Below, one piece after another: positions 35,028 through 43,891 of a DNA stretch of 64,000 nucleotides (its first letter is position 1; each line of letters starts with the position of its first letter). This stretch comes from Blautia sp. XA-2221 (lineage in GTDB: Bacteria; Bacillota; Clostridia; Lachnospirales; Lachnospiraceae), in the NCBI RefSeq assembly GCF_028767025.1, contig NZ_JAJQXX010000005.1, forward strand, positions 1 through 64,000, read 5' to 3'. A model generated the notes under the pieces. It was not told where the DNA came from. It did no database searches and was given only the letters and a program-made list of their open reading frames with translations. The position numbers and the translations under genes are program-made.

Positions 35028-37445
35028 ATGAATACATCAATGTCCTGGATTAAAAAGTATGTGCCGGATCTGGATGTGACAGCTCAGGAATATACAGATG
35101 CCATGACTTTATCAGGAACAAAGGTTGAGGGCTTTGAAAAGCTGGACGCAGACCTGGAAAAAATCGTAATCGGGCAGATTGAAAAAATAGAAAGACACCC
35201 GGACGCAGATAAGCTTATTATCTGTCAGGTAAATGTGGGAACAGAAACTGTACAGATCGTAACCGGCGCTCCCAATGTAAAAGAAGGAGACAAGGTTCCA
35301 GTAGTTTTAGACGGCGGACGTGTGGCAGGCGGCCACGATGGTAAAAAAGCTCCAGGCGGTGTAAAAATCAAAAAAGGCAAACTTCGCGGGGTAGAGTCTT
35401 TTGGTATGATGTGTTCTATTGAAGAACTTGGAAGCACAAGAGAAATGTATCCGGAGGCTCCGGAATATGGAATCTATATTTTTCCGGAGGATGCTCCAGT
35501 AGGTGAAAGCGCTGTCAAAGAGCTTGGACTTGACGATGTTGTTTTTGAATATGAGATCACATCCAACCGTGTAGACTGCTATGGCGTTCTGGGTATTGCC
35601 AGAGAGGCAGCAGCAACTTTTGACAAAAAATTCTGTCCGCCTGTTGTAAAAGCCACAGGGAATGACGAGAATGTTTCTGACTATATTAAAGTAACAGTAC
35701 AGGATCCAAAGCTTTGCCCCCGCTATACAGCAAGGGTGGTAAAAAATGTAAAGATCGGTCCTTCACCGAAATGGATGCAGAGATGTCTGGCTGCCAATGG
35801 AATCCGCCCGATCAATAATCTGGTTGACATTACAAATTATGTAATGGAAGAATATGGACAGCCTATGCATGCATATGATCTGGATTTGATCGAAGGAAAT
35901 GAGATTATTGTGCGCAGAGCAGAAAACGGAGAAAAATTTGTTACTCTGGACGGACAGGAACGTACAATGGATGAAAACGTTCTGATGATCTGCGACGGTA
36001 AAAAGCCGGTAGGTATTGCGGGAATCATGGGCGGTGAAAACTCCATGATTACAGATCAGGTAAAAACAGTACTTTTTGAAGCTGCCTGCTTTGATGGTAC
36101 AAATATCCGCCTGTCTTCCAAGAGAATCGGTCTTCGTACCGATGCATCCGGTAAGTTTGAAAAAGGTCTTGATCCCAATAATGCACAGGCAGCTATTGAC
36201 CGCGCATGCCAGCTGATGGAAGAGCTTGGCGCAGGTGAGGTTGTGGGAGGAATGGCAGATGTGCGCAGTGAAACAAGAGAGCCATCCAGAGTAGCTTTTG
36301 AGCCGGAAAAAATCAATGCGCTTCTGGGTACAGACCTTACAAAAGAAGAAATGCTGGAATACCTTGCAAGAGTGGAACTGACTCTTGATCCGGAAACAAA
36401 TGAGATCGTAGCGCCTACTTTCCGTCAGGATATCCACTGTATGGCAGATGTGGCAGAGGAAGTTGCAAGATTTTTCGGTTATGATAAGATTCCGACCACA
36501 CTTCCAACCGGAGAGGCTACTACAGGTCGTCTTCCTTTTAAGCTGAGAATTGAGCAGATTGCAAGAGATATTGCGGAATACTGCGGATTTTCCGAGGCAA
36601 TGAGTTACTCTTTTGAAAGTCCAAAGGTATTTGACAAACTGCGTATTTCTGAGGACAGCGAGCTGAGAAAGGCTATTACCATCAGCAATCCTCTTGGAGA
36701 AGATTACAGTATCATGCGTACTACAACTCTGCACGGAATGCTTTCTTCTCTCGGAACAAACTATAACAGAAGAAATAAAGACGTACGTCTTTATGAGATC
36801 GGCAAGGTTTATCTTCCGAAAGCGCTGCCTCTTACAGAGCTTCCTGATGAGAGAGTTCATTTTACTCTTGGTATGTACGGAGCTGGCGACTTCTTTGACA
36901 TGAAAGGTGTTTGCGAAGAGTTCTTTGAAAAAGCAGGCATGAAGAAAAAAGTTACCTATACACCGGACAGTAATAAGTCATATCTCCATCCGGGAAGACA
37001 GGCAAATATCATTTATAATGGAAAAATTGTAGGCTATCTTGGAGAGGTTCACCCAATTGTTGCAGATAATTACAATATTGGTGAAAAAGCCTATGTTGCA
37101 GTGATCGATATTCTGGATATTCTGGAATTTGCAGGATTTGCTCATAAATTCACAGGAATTGCAAAATATCCGGCAGTTACCCGTGATTTAAGTATGGTTG
37201 TCCCGAAGAATGTTCTTGCAGGTCAGATTGAAGAAATTCTGGATCAGAGAGGCGGAAAAATCCTGGAATCCTATGAGCTCTTTGATATTTATGAGGGCGC
37301 TCAGATCAAGGAAGGATATAAATCTATGGCCTACTCTGTTGTATTCCGCGATCATGATAAAACACTGGAAGAGGCTGAGATTACAGCAGCTATGAAAAAA
37401 ATCCTGAATGGTCTTACAAATCTTGGAATCGAGCTGAGAAGCTGA
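35028..37445 (+). CDS. pheT: Phenylalanine-tRNA ligase beta subunit
   Basis: Beta subunit with tRNA-binding and editing functions. The 805 residues show an N-terminal tRNA-binding EMAP-like domain (about 40-150, with KVEGFEKLDADLEK and GVESFGMMCS), the B3/B4 editing domain (about 210-385), B5 (about 405-475), a catalytic-like core and a C-terminal FDX-ACB domain (ITKYPAVTRDLS-like region near 713). ATG 35028 follows GAAAGGTGG; the GTG at 35016 is too close to it to be the start. It lies 171 bases after pheS, an unusually wide gap. Its stop overlaps the next ATG by one base. Confidence 0.96.
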   Translation: MNTSMSWIKKYVPDLDVTAQEYTDAMTLSGTKVEGFEKLDADLEKIVIGQIEKIERHPDADKLIICQVNVGTETVQIVTGAPNVKEGDKVPVVLDGGRVAGGHDGKKAPGGVKIKKGKLRGVESFGMMCSIEELGSTREMYPEAPEYGIYIFPEDAPVGESAVKELGLDDVVFEYEITSNRVDCYGVLGIAREAAATFDKKFCPPVVKATGNDENVSDYIKVTVQDPKLCPRYTARVVKNVKIGPSPKWMQRCLAANGIRPINNLVDITNYVMEEYGQPMHAYDLDLIEGNEIIVRRAENGEKFVTLDGQERTMDENVLMICDGKKPVGIAGIMGGENSMITDQVKTVLFEAACFDGTNIRLSSKRIGLRTDASGKFEKGLDPNNAQAAIDRACQLMEELGAGEVVGGMADVRSETREPSRVAFEPEKINALLGTDLTKEEMLEYLARVELTLDPETNEIVAPTFRQDIHCMADVAEEVARFFGYDKIPTTLPTGEATTGRLPFKLRIEQIARDIAEYCGFSEAMSYSFESPKVFDKLRISEDSELRKAITISNPLGEDYSIMRTTTLHGMLSSLGTNYNRRNKDVRLYEIGKVYLPKALPLTELPDERVHFTLGMYGAGDFFDMKGVCEEFFEKAGMKKKVTYTPDSNKSYLHPGRQANIIYNGKIVGYLGEVHPIVADNYNIGEKAYVAVIDILDILEFAGFAHKFTGIAKYPAVTRDLSMVVPKNVLAGQIEEILDQRGGKILESYELFDIYEGAQIKEGYKSMAYSVVFRDHDKTLEEAEITAAMKKILNGLTNLGIELRS

Positions 37446-38059
37446 TGAAACTTTATATTCTGAGACATGGAAAAACAGAATGGAACCGTTTGGGCAAGGT
37501 TCAGGGATGCGTGGATATTCCCCTTGCAGAAGAAGGGATTTCTCTTGCTGCCAAAGTAGGAGAAACGCTGAAAGAGGTTCCTTTTGATCTCTGCTTTACC
37601 AGCCCTCTTACAAGAACCAGACAGACTGCAGAGCTTGTTCTGGGGGAGAGGGCAAAGCAGATTCCGGTTATTGTGGATCCAAGGATCCAGGAGATCAATT
37701 TTGGTGTTCTGGAAGGATCCAGATTTAAGGATGAAAACGGAACGATCCTCAGTGAGGAAATGAAGATCTTTTTTACAGATCCGAAAAATTTTGTCCGTCC
37801 GGAAAACGGGGAAAATATTTCAGATATTCTGAAAAGAACAGAAGAATTCTGGAAAGAGATCACAACAGATCCGGATCTGCAGGATAAAACGATTCTGATT
37901 TCTTCCCATGGATGCGCTGTGCGGGCTCTGCTTCAGAACATTTATCATGATCCGGAAAATTTCTGGCATGGCTGTGTTCCTCCTAATTGCAGCATCAATC
38001 TTGTGGAAGTAAAAGACGGACAGGCGTTTCTGATAGAAGAAGACAAAATATATGCATAA
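37445..38059 (+). CDS. Histidine phosphatase family protein (phosphoglycerate-mutase-like)
   Basis: Branch of the histidine phosphatase superfamily. The 204 residues have the catalytic RHG motif in LYILRHGKTEWNRLGKVQG at residues 2-20, the partner Arg in TSPLTRTRQTAELV near 56, acid Glu in INFGVLEG near 90, and the second His in ISSHGCAVRALL near 151. Such proteins may be phosphoglycerate mutases, alpha-ribazole phosphatases or general phosphatases, and the sequence does not decide. The start codon shares an A with the pheT stop (TGATG), so translation is probably coupled. Confidence 0.88.
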   Translation: MKLYILRHGKTEWNRLGKVQGCVDIPLAEEGISLAAKVGETLKEVPFDLCFTSPLTRTRQTAELVLGERAKQIPVIVDPRIQEINFGVLEGSRFKDENGTILSEEMKIFFTDPKNFVRPENGENISDILKRTEEFWKEITTDPDLQDKTILISSHGCAVRALLQNIYHDPENFWHGCVPPNCSINLVEVKDGQAFLIEEDKIYA

Positions 38060-38067
38060 AAGCCCGG

Positions 38068-38099
38068 GCTGCCGCGAATGATTTCGCGGCAGCTTTTTT
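38068..38099 (+). terminator. Terminator closing the pheST operon
   Basis: GCTGCCGCGAA (38068-38078) pairs perfectly with TTCGCGGCAGC (38083-38093) around a 4-base loop and is followed by TTTTTT. Confidence 0.92.
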
Positions 38100-38126
38100 A
38101 GGTCATAGTTAGCTGAATATTACAGC

Positions 38127-38155
38127 TTGTACTGATACATGTGATATGATATTAT
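38127..38155 (+). promoter_or_regulatory. Promoter of the MotA/ZorA-like operon
   Basis: TTGTAC at 38127-38132, a 17-base spacer and TATTAT at 38150-38155. Predicted start is near 38162, giving a leader of about 70 bases with AAGGAGG before the first gene. Confidence 0.65.
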
Positions 38156-38232
38156 GGAAAAAAGGGAGAATTGTGCGTTTATTTGCCCGCTGTACAGGGC
38201 GGAGTTTAAGACAATAACCAAGGAGGCTTACT

Positions 38233-39864
38233 ATGAGGAAAAAAGTTGTAAATGTTGTTTTGTTTCTTGCGGTGCTGACAGCCGCAGTAGCCATGACTCT
38301 GTATGTAGGACAGGGTGCGGTAAGTGTTATGGTTTATAACTTTATCTTTCTTGGCGTCATGGTGGCGATTTATGTTGTGGGAATGTTTGGAGGGATGTTC
38401 CGGATGAACCACCTTACTCAGGCGCTTGAGAATGCAGCTGCAGAGCTGGGGAATCTTTTTCATAAACCGGGAAGGATCGAAACAGATCAGGTGGAAACAC
38501 TGAATGGTGTTTTTCATCATCCATATCTTGACGGAACAATGAATTCCTTTATCGATGGTGTCCTGAAAAGTGAAGAGGGAATTGATGATATTGAAGAGTA
38601 CCTCAATGAAGAGGAACTGGATAATCATATACATAAACGTCTTCTGGAAATGGTGCCGGATATTTTTACAAGTCTTGGTATTCTGGGAACCTTTGTGGGA
38701 TTGGTGTGGGGACTCAAAAATTTTGAGCCTTCCAATTATGAGGCTATGACTACCTCGGTTGCTTCTCTTGTAGATGGCATCAAAGTTGCTTTTCTCACCT
38801 CCATTTATGGAATTTCTCTGTCCATCGTCTATACTTATGGAATGAAGATCGAGTATTCTTCCATGGCAGAAGCTTTGCAGGCATTTCTGGCAAAGTTTCA
38901 CAGCCATGTAATGCCTTCAGCGGAAAATGAGTCGAGAAATCTTCTGATTTCCAGTCAGAAGATCCAGACAGCAGCCATGAATCAGATGGCGGAACAGTTT
39001 TCTGTACAGATGGCGGACAGCTTTGAGAAAGTGATCACCCCTACCTTCAAAAAAATGAATGATTCTCTGGATACTTTGGTATCTTCTGTTACCCGGTGCC
39101 AGGAGGATGCGATCCGGGAGATTTTGAATGTATTTTTAAAGGAAATGAACGATTCTTTCGGAGTGCAGTTTTCAGAGTTTGGGAAAACTTTATCCCAGTT
39201 AAAAGAGGCTCAGGCAGACAATGTGAATTACACTACAAATCTTTACCAGGCAATGAGCAGTCAGCTTAGCGATTCTTATGCCCGGCATGAGCAGATCATG
39301 AAAAAGATCATGGAAGATGCAGGCGCTTCTCAGAAAGAATATATTGAGACAGCTAACCGTATTGTTCAGGATAACCAGCAGATCCAGAAACAACAGCAGG
39401 CAGACTATCAGCATCTTGCCGATTATCTCAAGGAGGCGGAAACTTCCTCTGCAAAATTCTGGGTGGCCTGCAATCAGACCATGCAGAAGTATGTGGAAGC
39501 TGCGGCTCAGGGTATGGACAGAGTTTCTTCTGCCGGCAGAGTGAGCGGAGAGGTTCTTGCTGCCAATAAACGGGTAGTCGAGGAATTTGATGCAAAAATG
39601 CAGGAATTTGCAGAATATCAGAAAAGATCCTACCGCACGATGGAGCAGGTTCGAAGACTGCTTGCGGACATTTCTGTGTCGAAAAATAACGGAGAGATCC
39701 GTCTCAGTGCAGGGAAGACTGTTCAGACGGAATCTTTGGATCAGCTGAAAGAAATCCTGGAAAACCAGGGAGAACAGCAGCAGGAACTTCTGGAAGAAAT
39801 GTCGGAAAATATACGGGAACTTTCCCGAAATGCACAGAAAGGAAAATTTGGCTTATTCAGATAA
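38233..39864 (+). CDS. MotA/TolQ/ExbB-type proton channel protein with long coiled-coil tail (ZorA-like)
   Basis: The 543 residues have four predicted membrane segments (about 4-24, 30-56, 145-165 and 180-206). Segment 3 contains TSLGILGTFVGLVWGLKNF and segment 4 VDGIKVAFLTSIYGISLSI, the TolQ/ExbB/MotA channel pattern. After residue 210 a tail of over 300 residues is predicted to be mostly helical and coiled coil, rich in Gln, Glu and Met. This layout matches ZorA of the Zorya defence system more than flagellar MotA, which has a short cytoplasmic domain. It is followed after 12 bases by a MotB/OmpA-type partner. No flagellar or Zorya effector genes are nearby. RBS AAGGAGG. Function is unknown. 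Confidence 0.8.
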   Translation: MRKKVVNVVLFLAVLTAAVAMTLYVGQGAVSVMVYNFIFLGVMVAIYVVGMFGGMFRMNHLTQALENAAAELGNLFHKPGRIETDQVETLNGVFHHPYLDGTMNSFIDGVLKSEEGIDDIEEYLNEEELDNHIHKRLLEMVPDIFTSLGILGTFVGLVWGLKNFEPSNYEAMTTSVASLVDGIKVAFLTSIYGISLSIVYTYGMKIEYSSMAEALQAFLAKFHSHVMPSAENESRNLLISSQKIQTAAMNQMAEQFSVQMADSFEKVITPTFKKMNDSLDTLVSSVTRCQEDAIREILNVFLKEMNDSFGVQFSEFGKTLSQLKEAQADNVNYTTNLYQAMSSQLSDSYARHEQIMKKIMEDAGASQKEYIETANRIVQDNQQIQKQQQADYQHLADYLKEAETSSAKFWVACNQTMQKYVEAAAQGMDRVSSAGRVSGEVLAANKRVVEEFDAKMQEFAEYQKRSYRTMEQVRRLLADISVSKNNGEIRLSAGKTVQTESLDQLKEILENQGEQQQELLEEMSENIRELSRNAQKGKFGLFR

Positions 39865-39876
39865 AAGGAGAAGCAG

Positions 39877-40881
39877 ATGCGCAAAAGAAAAAAATCAGAT
39901 GACAGGGGATTTAATGTCTGGCGTTCTTATTCAGATATGATGGCGGGCGTGTTGCTTTTGTTTGTACTGATCATGTGCGTGACATTGTTTCAGGCGCAGA
40001 AAAGCTATAATGAAAGCATAGAAGAGCGGGATGAAAAGATTGCCCTGCAGGAGGAATATACTCTGGAGATTCTTGCCCAGCAGAATGAGCTGAATAAAAA
40101 AGAAGGACAGTTAAAAGATCAGAATGAGCAGCTGAAAACCCAGGATGAAAAACTGAAAGATCAGGAAACTCTGCTTTCGGAGCTGGCGGCCAAGCTGAAG
40201 GATCAGGAGGCGACCCTGAGTACGCAGAAAGCAGATCTGGATGAAAAGACAGCTCTTTTGAAGGAACAGCAGGCTCAGATCGATCAGATCATTGGTGTAA
40301 AGGCAGATGTGATCGAAGCTCTGAGACAGGAATTCGCAAAAAATAATATCAATGTGGATATTGATACACAGACAGGAGCCCTGACCCTGGAGGCAAGTGT
40401 TTTGTTTGACTATGACCAGGCTGAGCTTACCGAAGAAGGAAAGCAGGCATTGGAGCAGGTTCTTCCCATTTACTGCAAGGTTCTGCTGCAGGAAAACTAC
40501 AGAAAATATCTGGCGGAGATCATTATTGACGGATATACGGATACAGATGGCGACTACAGCTATAACCTGTATCTGTCCCAGCAGCGTTCTCTGGCTGTAG
40601 CTCAGTATCTTCTGGATATTCAGGGGAATTTCCTTAATGAAGATCAGAGCCGCCAGCTTCAGGACTATCTTACAGTCAATGGTCACTCTATGGCAAACCC
40701 CATTCTGGATGCCAGCGGAAACGTAGATAAAGATGCATCCAGACGAGTAGAGGTGAAGTTCCGGCTGAAAGATGATGAGATGATAGAAGAGCTGAACAAG
40801 GTGATGACAGAAACCAATACAAAAAACAACAAAACAGATAGTGCAGAGAAAAAAACAGCGGAAAAATCACAGGAGCAGTAG
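39877..40881 (+). CDS. OmpA/MotB-family protein with single membrane segment and coiled coil (ZorB-like)
   Basis: The 334 residues have a short basic start, one membrane segment (about 22-42) preceded by WRSYSDMMAGVLLLFVL with Asp20 in the position of the proton-carrying Asp of MotB, then a heptad-rich coiled coil (about 45-140) with repeated LKDQ units, and an OmpA-like peptidoglycan-binding domain (about 165-310). Domain signatures are FDYDQAELTEEGKQAL, DGYTDTDGDYSYNLYLSQQRS and DASRRVEVKF. A Lys/Thr-rich tail ends the protein. The coiled coil between membrane and OmpA domain is longer than in typical MotB. It should form a stator-like complex with the upstream channel. RBS AAAAGGAG. Confidence 0.83.
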   Translation: MRKRKKSDDRGFNVWRSYSDMMAGVLLLFVLIMCVTLFQAQKSYNESIEERDEKIALQEEYTLEILAQQNELNKKEGQLKDQNEQLKTQDEKLKDQETLLSELAAKLKDQEATLSTQKADLDEKTALLKEQQAQIDQIIGVKADVIEALRQEFAKNNINVDIDTQTGALTLEASVLFDYDQAELTEEGKQALEQVLPIYCKVLLQENYRKYLAEIIIDGYTDTDGDYSYNLYLSQQRSLAVAQYLLDIQGNFLNEDQSRQLQDYLTVNGHSMANPILDASGNVDKDASRRVEVKFRLKDDEMIEELNKVMTETNTKNNKTDSAEKKTAEKSQEQ

Positions 40882-41021
40882 ATTTTCTAAAATATAAAAT
40901 GACATATTTCAGGAACAATAACTGCGGATACGGCATAAAATAAAAACAACATGGTTTATATACTGGGTACACAGGGCATACTCTGTGGAGACGTATGTAA
41001 ACATCAGGAAAGGTATCACAT

Positions 41022-41798
41022 ATGAACATATTTTTAGGACTGATGATTCCGTTTATAGGAACAACTCTTGGATCTGCCTGCGTGCTGTTTATGAAAAAAG
41101 AACTGAATCCGCTGGTGCAGAAAGCTTTTTTGGGCTTTGCATCCGGGGTGATGGTGGCGGCATCTGTATGGTCTCTTCTGATCCCGGCTATGGACATGAG
41201 CGAATCCATGGGAAAGTTTGCATTCATCCCGGCTGCGGCAGGCTTGCTTCTGGGAGTGGGGTTTCTGCTTGTTATGGATAAGGCGGTGCCGCATCTTCAT
41301 CTTGGAAGTGAATCGTCTGAAGGCCCTAAGGTAGCTTTAAAAAAAACAACAATGCTTGTCCTTGCAGTAACCCTTCACAACATTCCGGAGGGTTTGTCTG
41401 CAGGCGCAGTGTTTGCGGGAGTGTTGGCCGGAAATGACACAGTTACCATGGCGGGAGCCTTTGCACTGGCAATTGGTATTGCCATTCAGAATTTTCCTGA
41501 GGGAGCTATTATTTCCATGCCGCTGAGAGGAACGGGAATCCCAAGAGGAAGGGCTTTTCTCTGGGGAGCGGCTTCCGGTATTGTGGAACCCATTGCCGGA
41601 GGCATCACACTTCTTCTGGCATCGCAGATCCAGTCTGTTTTGCCATATCTTCTTGCTTTTGCAGCAGGCGCTATGATCTATGTGGTTGTGGAAGAGCTGA
41701 TCCCGGAAGCAAGTGAGGGAGAACACAGTAATGTAGGAACCATTGCTTTTGCAGTGGGGTTTGTGCTGATGATGGTACTGGACGTGGCGTTGGGATAA
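41022..41798 (+). CDS. ZIP family metal transporter
   Basis: Predicted importer of zinc or another divalent metal across the cytoplasmic membrane. The 258 residues have about eight hydrophobic segments. The family metal site is in TLHNIPEGLSAGAVFAG near residue 116 and IAIQNFPEGAIISMPL near 156 (the paired HN-x-PEG and QN-x-PEG motifs), followed by EPIAGGITLL near 187 and YVVVEELIPEA near 222. The upstream region 40882-41021 shows no clear terminator or promoter, so expression may depend on the preceding genes. RBS AGGAAAGG. The metal is not decided by sequence. Confidence 0.9.
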   Translation: MNIFLGLMIPFIGTTLGSACVLFMKKELNPLVQKAFLGFASGVMVAASVWSLLIPAMDMSESMGKFAFIPAAAGLLLGVGFLLVMDKAVPHLHLGSESSEGPKVALKKTTMLVLAVTLHNIPEGLSAGAVFAGVLAGNDTVTMAGAFALAIGIAIQNFPEGAIISMPLRGTGIPRGRAFLWGAASGIVEPIAGGITLLLASQIQSVLPYLLAFAAGAMIYVVVEELIPEASEGEHSNVGTIAFAVGFVLMMVLDVALG

Positions 41799-41867
41799 AG
41801 TGAAGTGGATGCGATCAAACAGGGCTTTATGGATCGAACCTGAAAAATAAAATTTTATAAAAAATTC

Positions 41868-41896
41868 TTGCAATGACGGATATACTATAGTATAAT
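41868..41896 (+). promoter_or_regulatory. Promoter of rplS
   Basis: TTGCAA at 41868-41873, a 17-base spacer and consensus TATAAT at 41891-41896. The leader of about 73 bases shows no strong hairpin. Confidence 0.8.
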
Positions 41897-41975
41897 CTAA
41901 GCTGTTGTAAAAAAGATGGTCCTCTGTTACAGAAATTATGTATTAAGAACATCCAGAAGAATAGGAGAGAAAAAC

Positions 41976-42323
41976 ATGAACGACATTATCAGAAACATTG
42001 AAGCTGCTCAGTTAAAAGCAGAAGTGCCGGAGTTCCGCACAGGTGATACTGTAAGAGTACACGCACTGATCAAAGAGGGAAACCGTGAGAGAATCCAGAT
42101 CTTCGAGGGAACAGTCCTGAAGAGACAGGGTGGAAGCACAAGAGAAACTTTCACAGTAAGAAAGAGCTCCAACGGAGTTGGCGTTGAGAAAACATGGCCG
42201 CTTCATTCCCCACATGTAGTTAAGGTAGAAGTAGTTCGTTACGGTAAAGTACGCCGTGCAAAACTGAATTACCTGAGAGAGCGCGTTGGTAAAGCTGCTA
42301 AGGTTAAAGAGCGCGTTAGATAA
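41976..42323 (+). CDS. rplS: 50S ribosomal protein L19
   Basis: Large-subunit protein at the 30S-50S interface. The 115 residues match the family along their length: [20 protein letters not shown] near residue 20, [21 protein letters not shown] near 42, [15 protein letters not shown] near 66, and the basic [20 protein letters not shown] tail. ATG 41976 follows AGGAGAG; the in-frame upstream GTG/ATG stretch from 41916 lies in the leader. rimM and trmD, frequent neighbours, are absent. Confidence 0.96.
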   Translation: MNDIIRNIEAAQLKAEVPEFRTGDTVRVHALIKEGNRERIQIFEGTVLKRQGGSTRETFTVRKSSNGVGVEKTWPLHSPHVVKVEVVRYGKVRRAKLNYLRERVGKAAKVKERVR

Positions 42324-42349
42324 TGACAATTTCAGAGATTTAAAAAGCA

Positions 42350-42383
42350 GGGACAATAACGACAGCTATTGTCCCTCTTTTTT
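42350..42383 (+). terminator. Terminator after rplS
   Basis: GGGACAATA/TATTGTCCC 9-bp stem with an 8-base loop, followed by TCTTTTTT. Confidence 0.9.
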
Positions 42384-42427
42384 CAACAGTTAAGGCTCTG
42401 ATTTTGTTGTGCATGGAGAGATCAGAT

Positions 42428-43030
42428 ATGGACATCGCAAAAATAAAAAACTGGAAAGAGCATCCGAAAGTTCTGGAACTGAAAGAAAAGCTGGAAAATA
42501 CAAAAGTGCGGAATTCTCTGCGCTGGATATTTGAGCTTGCCGTTACTCTTGTGTTTGCTGCTCTGGTAGCGGTACTGATGTTTCAGACTGTTACCATGCA
42601 GGAAAGTTCCATGGAACCCACTCTTGCAGTGGGGGATCGCTTTTTTATGAATCAGGCAGTATATAAATTTTCATCACCTCAGAGAGGAGATATGATTGTG
42701 TTCCGTACAAATGCTAGCGATGATGCAGCCCTTCATATCCGTCGTGTCATAGGACTGCCCGGAGAAACAGTTCAGATCCGGGACGGCGTGATCTATATAG
42801 ACGGAGAAGTATATGACGAGGCGGCAGACTATCCGAAAATTCAGAACCCGGGGTTGGCGGAGAATGGCGTGAGCCTGAAATCCAATGAGTATTTTGTACT
42901 GGGAGACAACAGAAACAACAGTGAGGACAGCCGATATGCAGATATCGGTACAGTAAAAAAACGCTATATTGTGGGTAAGCTATGGTTCCTCTGTTCGCCC
43001 ATAGAAAAAGCGGGATTTTTGAAAGGCTAG
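42428..43030 (+). CDS. lepB: Signal peptidase I, with Arg at the usual catalytic Lys position
   Basis: Membrane serine protease that removes signal peptides from exported proteins. The 200 residues have one membrane anchor (about 33-52), the nucleophile Ser61 in QESSMEPTL, and the C-terminal box GDNRNNSEDSRY near 157. The box that normally reads (I/V)KR(V/I)IG with the general-base Lys reads HIRRVIGLPGE here, so Arg105 occupies that place. ATG 42428 follows GGAG by 8 bases. It begins a lepB-rbgA-rnhB-yraN-pgeF series, as in Gram-positive genomes. No promoter was found between the rplS terminator and lepB. Confidence 0.9.
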   Translation: MDIAKIKNWKEHPKVLELKEKLENTKVRNSLRWIFELAVTLVFAALVAVLMFQTVTMQESSMEPTLAVGDRFFMNQAVYKFSSPQRGDMIVFRTNASDDAALHIRRVIGLPGETVQIRDGVIYIDGEVYDEAADYPKIQNPGLAENGVSLKSNEYFVLGDNRNNSEDSRYADIGTVKKRYIVGKLWFLCSPIEKAGFLKG

Positions 43031-43037
43031 GTAATAT

Positions 43038-43886
43038 ATGAACGTACAGTGGTATCCTGGTCATATGACCAAGGCAAAAAGACAGATGCAGGAGGATCTT
43101 AAGCTGATCGACCTGATCATAGAGCTGGTTGATGCAAGGGTTCCTTTATCCAGCAGAAATCCGGACATTGACAGGCTGGGACAGAACAAGTCCAGACTGA
43201 TCCTTCTGAACAAAGCAGATCTGGCAGATGAAAGGCAGAATGAAGCCTGGAAAGAATATTTTCAGGGAAAGGGATTTCATGTGGTAAAAGTGGATTCCCG
43301 AAATGGTGCGGGAATGAAAAATATCCAGAATGTGATCCAGGAAGCCTGCAAAGAGAAAATAGAAAGAGACAGAAAACGCGGAATCAAGAACCGTCCTGTC
43401 CGGGCTATGGTTGCAGGAATCCCAAATGTAGGAAAATCTACGTTTATTAATACTTTTGCAGGAAAGGCATGTGCCAAAACCGGAAATCGTCCTGGTGTCA
43501 CAAAAGGAAAACAGTGGATCCGTCTGAATAAAAATGTAGAGCTTCTTGACACACCGGGAATCCTCTGGCCAAAGTTCGAGGATCAGGAGGTAGGGATCCG
43601 TCTGGCTTTTGTGGGATCTATTAAAGATGATATTCTGAATATGGAGGAGCTTGCCCTGACTTTGATCGGATACCTGAAAGAAAAATATCCGGGGGCATTA
43701 AATGCCCGTTATGAGGTCAGCGAACAGGAGGAAGCTCTGTCTGTACTGGAGGGGATTGCAAGAGTCAGAGGTTGCCTGAAAAAAGGAGAAGAGCTGGATT
43801 ATGCAAAGGCTTCCGGACTGCTTTTTGATGATTTCCGAAGCGGGAAGCTTGGACGTATCACTTTGGAATGGGCACCTGCGGAGTAG
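43038..43886 (+). CDS. rbgA: Ribosome biogenesis GTPase RbgA (YlqF)
   Basis: Circularly permuted GTPase needed for late 50S assembly. In the 282 residues the G4 motif LLNKADLAD (near 56) precedes G1 [16 protein letters not shown] (near 125), then [11 protein letters not shown] and G3 [12 protein letters not shown] (near 172). The opening [15 protein letters not shown] is diagnostic of YlqF. A C-terminal ANTAR-like helical region completes the usual length. It follows lepB by 7 bases. Confidence 0.95.
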   Translation: MNVQWYPGHMTKAKRQMQEDLKLIDLIIELVDARVPLSSRNPDIDRLGQNKSRLILLNKADLADERQNEAWKEYFQGKGFHVVKVDSRNGAGMKNIQNVIQEACKEKIERDRKRGIKNRPVRAMVAGIPNVGKSTFINTFAGKACAKTGNRPGVTKGKQWIRLNKNVELLDTPGILWPKFEDQEVGIRLAFVGSIKDDILNMEELALTLIGYLKEKYPGALNARYEVSEQEEALSVLEGIARVRGCLKKGEELDYAKASGLLFDDFRSGKLGRITLEWAPAE

Positions 43887-43891
43887 AAAAG

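Noticed and set aside
38233-40881. Complete Zorya defence system
   Set aside because: Only the ZorA- and ZorB-like genes are present. The next genes are a ZIP transporter and rplS, with no ZorC, ZorD or ZorE nuclease or helicase, so I do not call it Zorya.
38233-40881. Flagellar MotA-MotB stator
   Set aside because: The channel protein's coiled-coil tail exceeds 300 residues and there are no flagellar or chemotaxis genes in the window.
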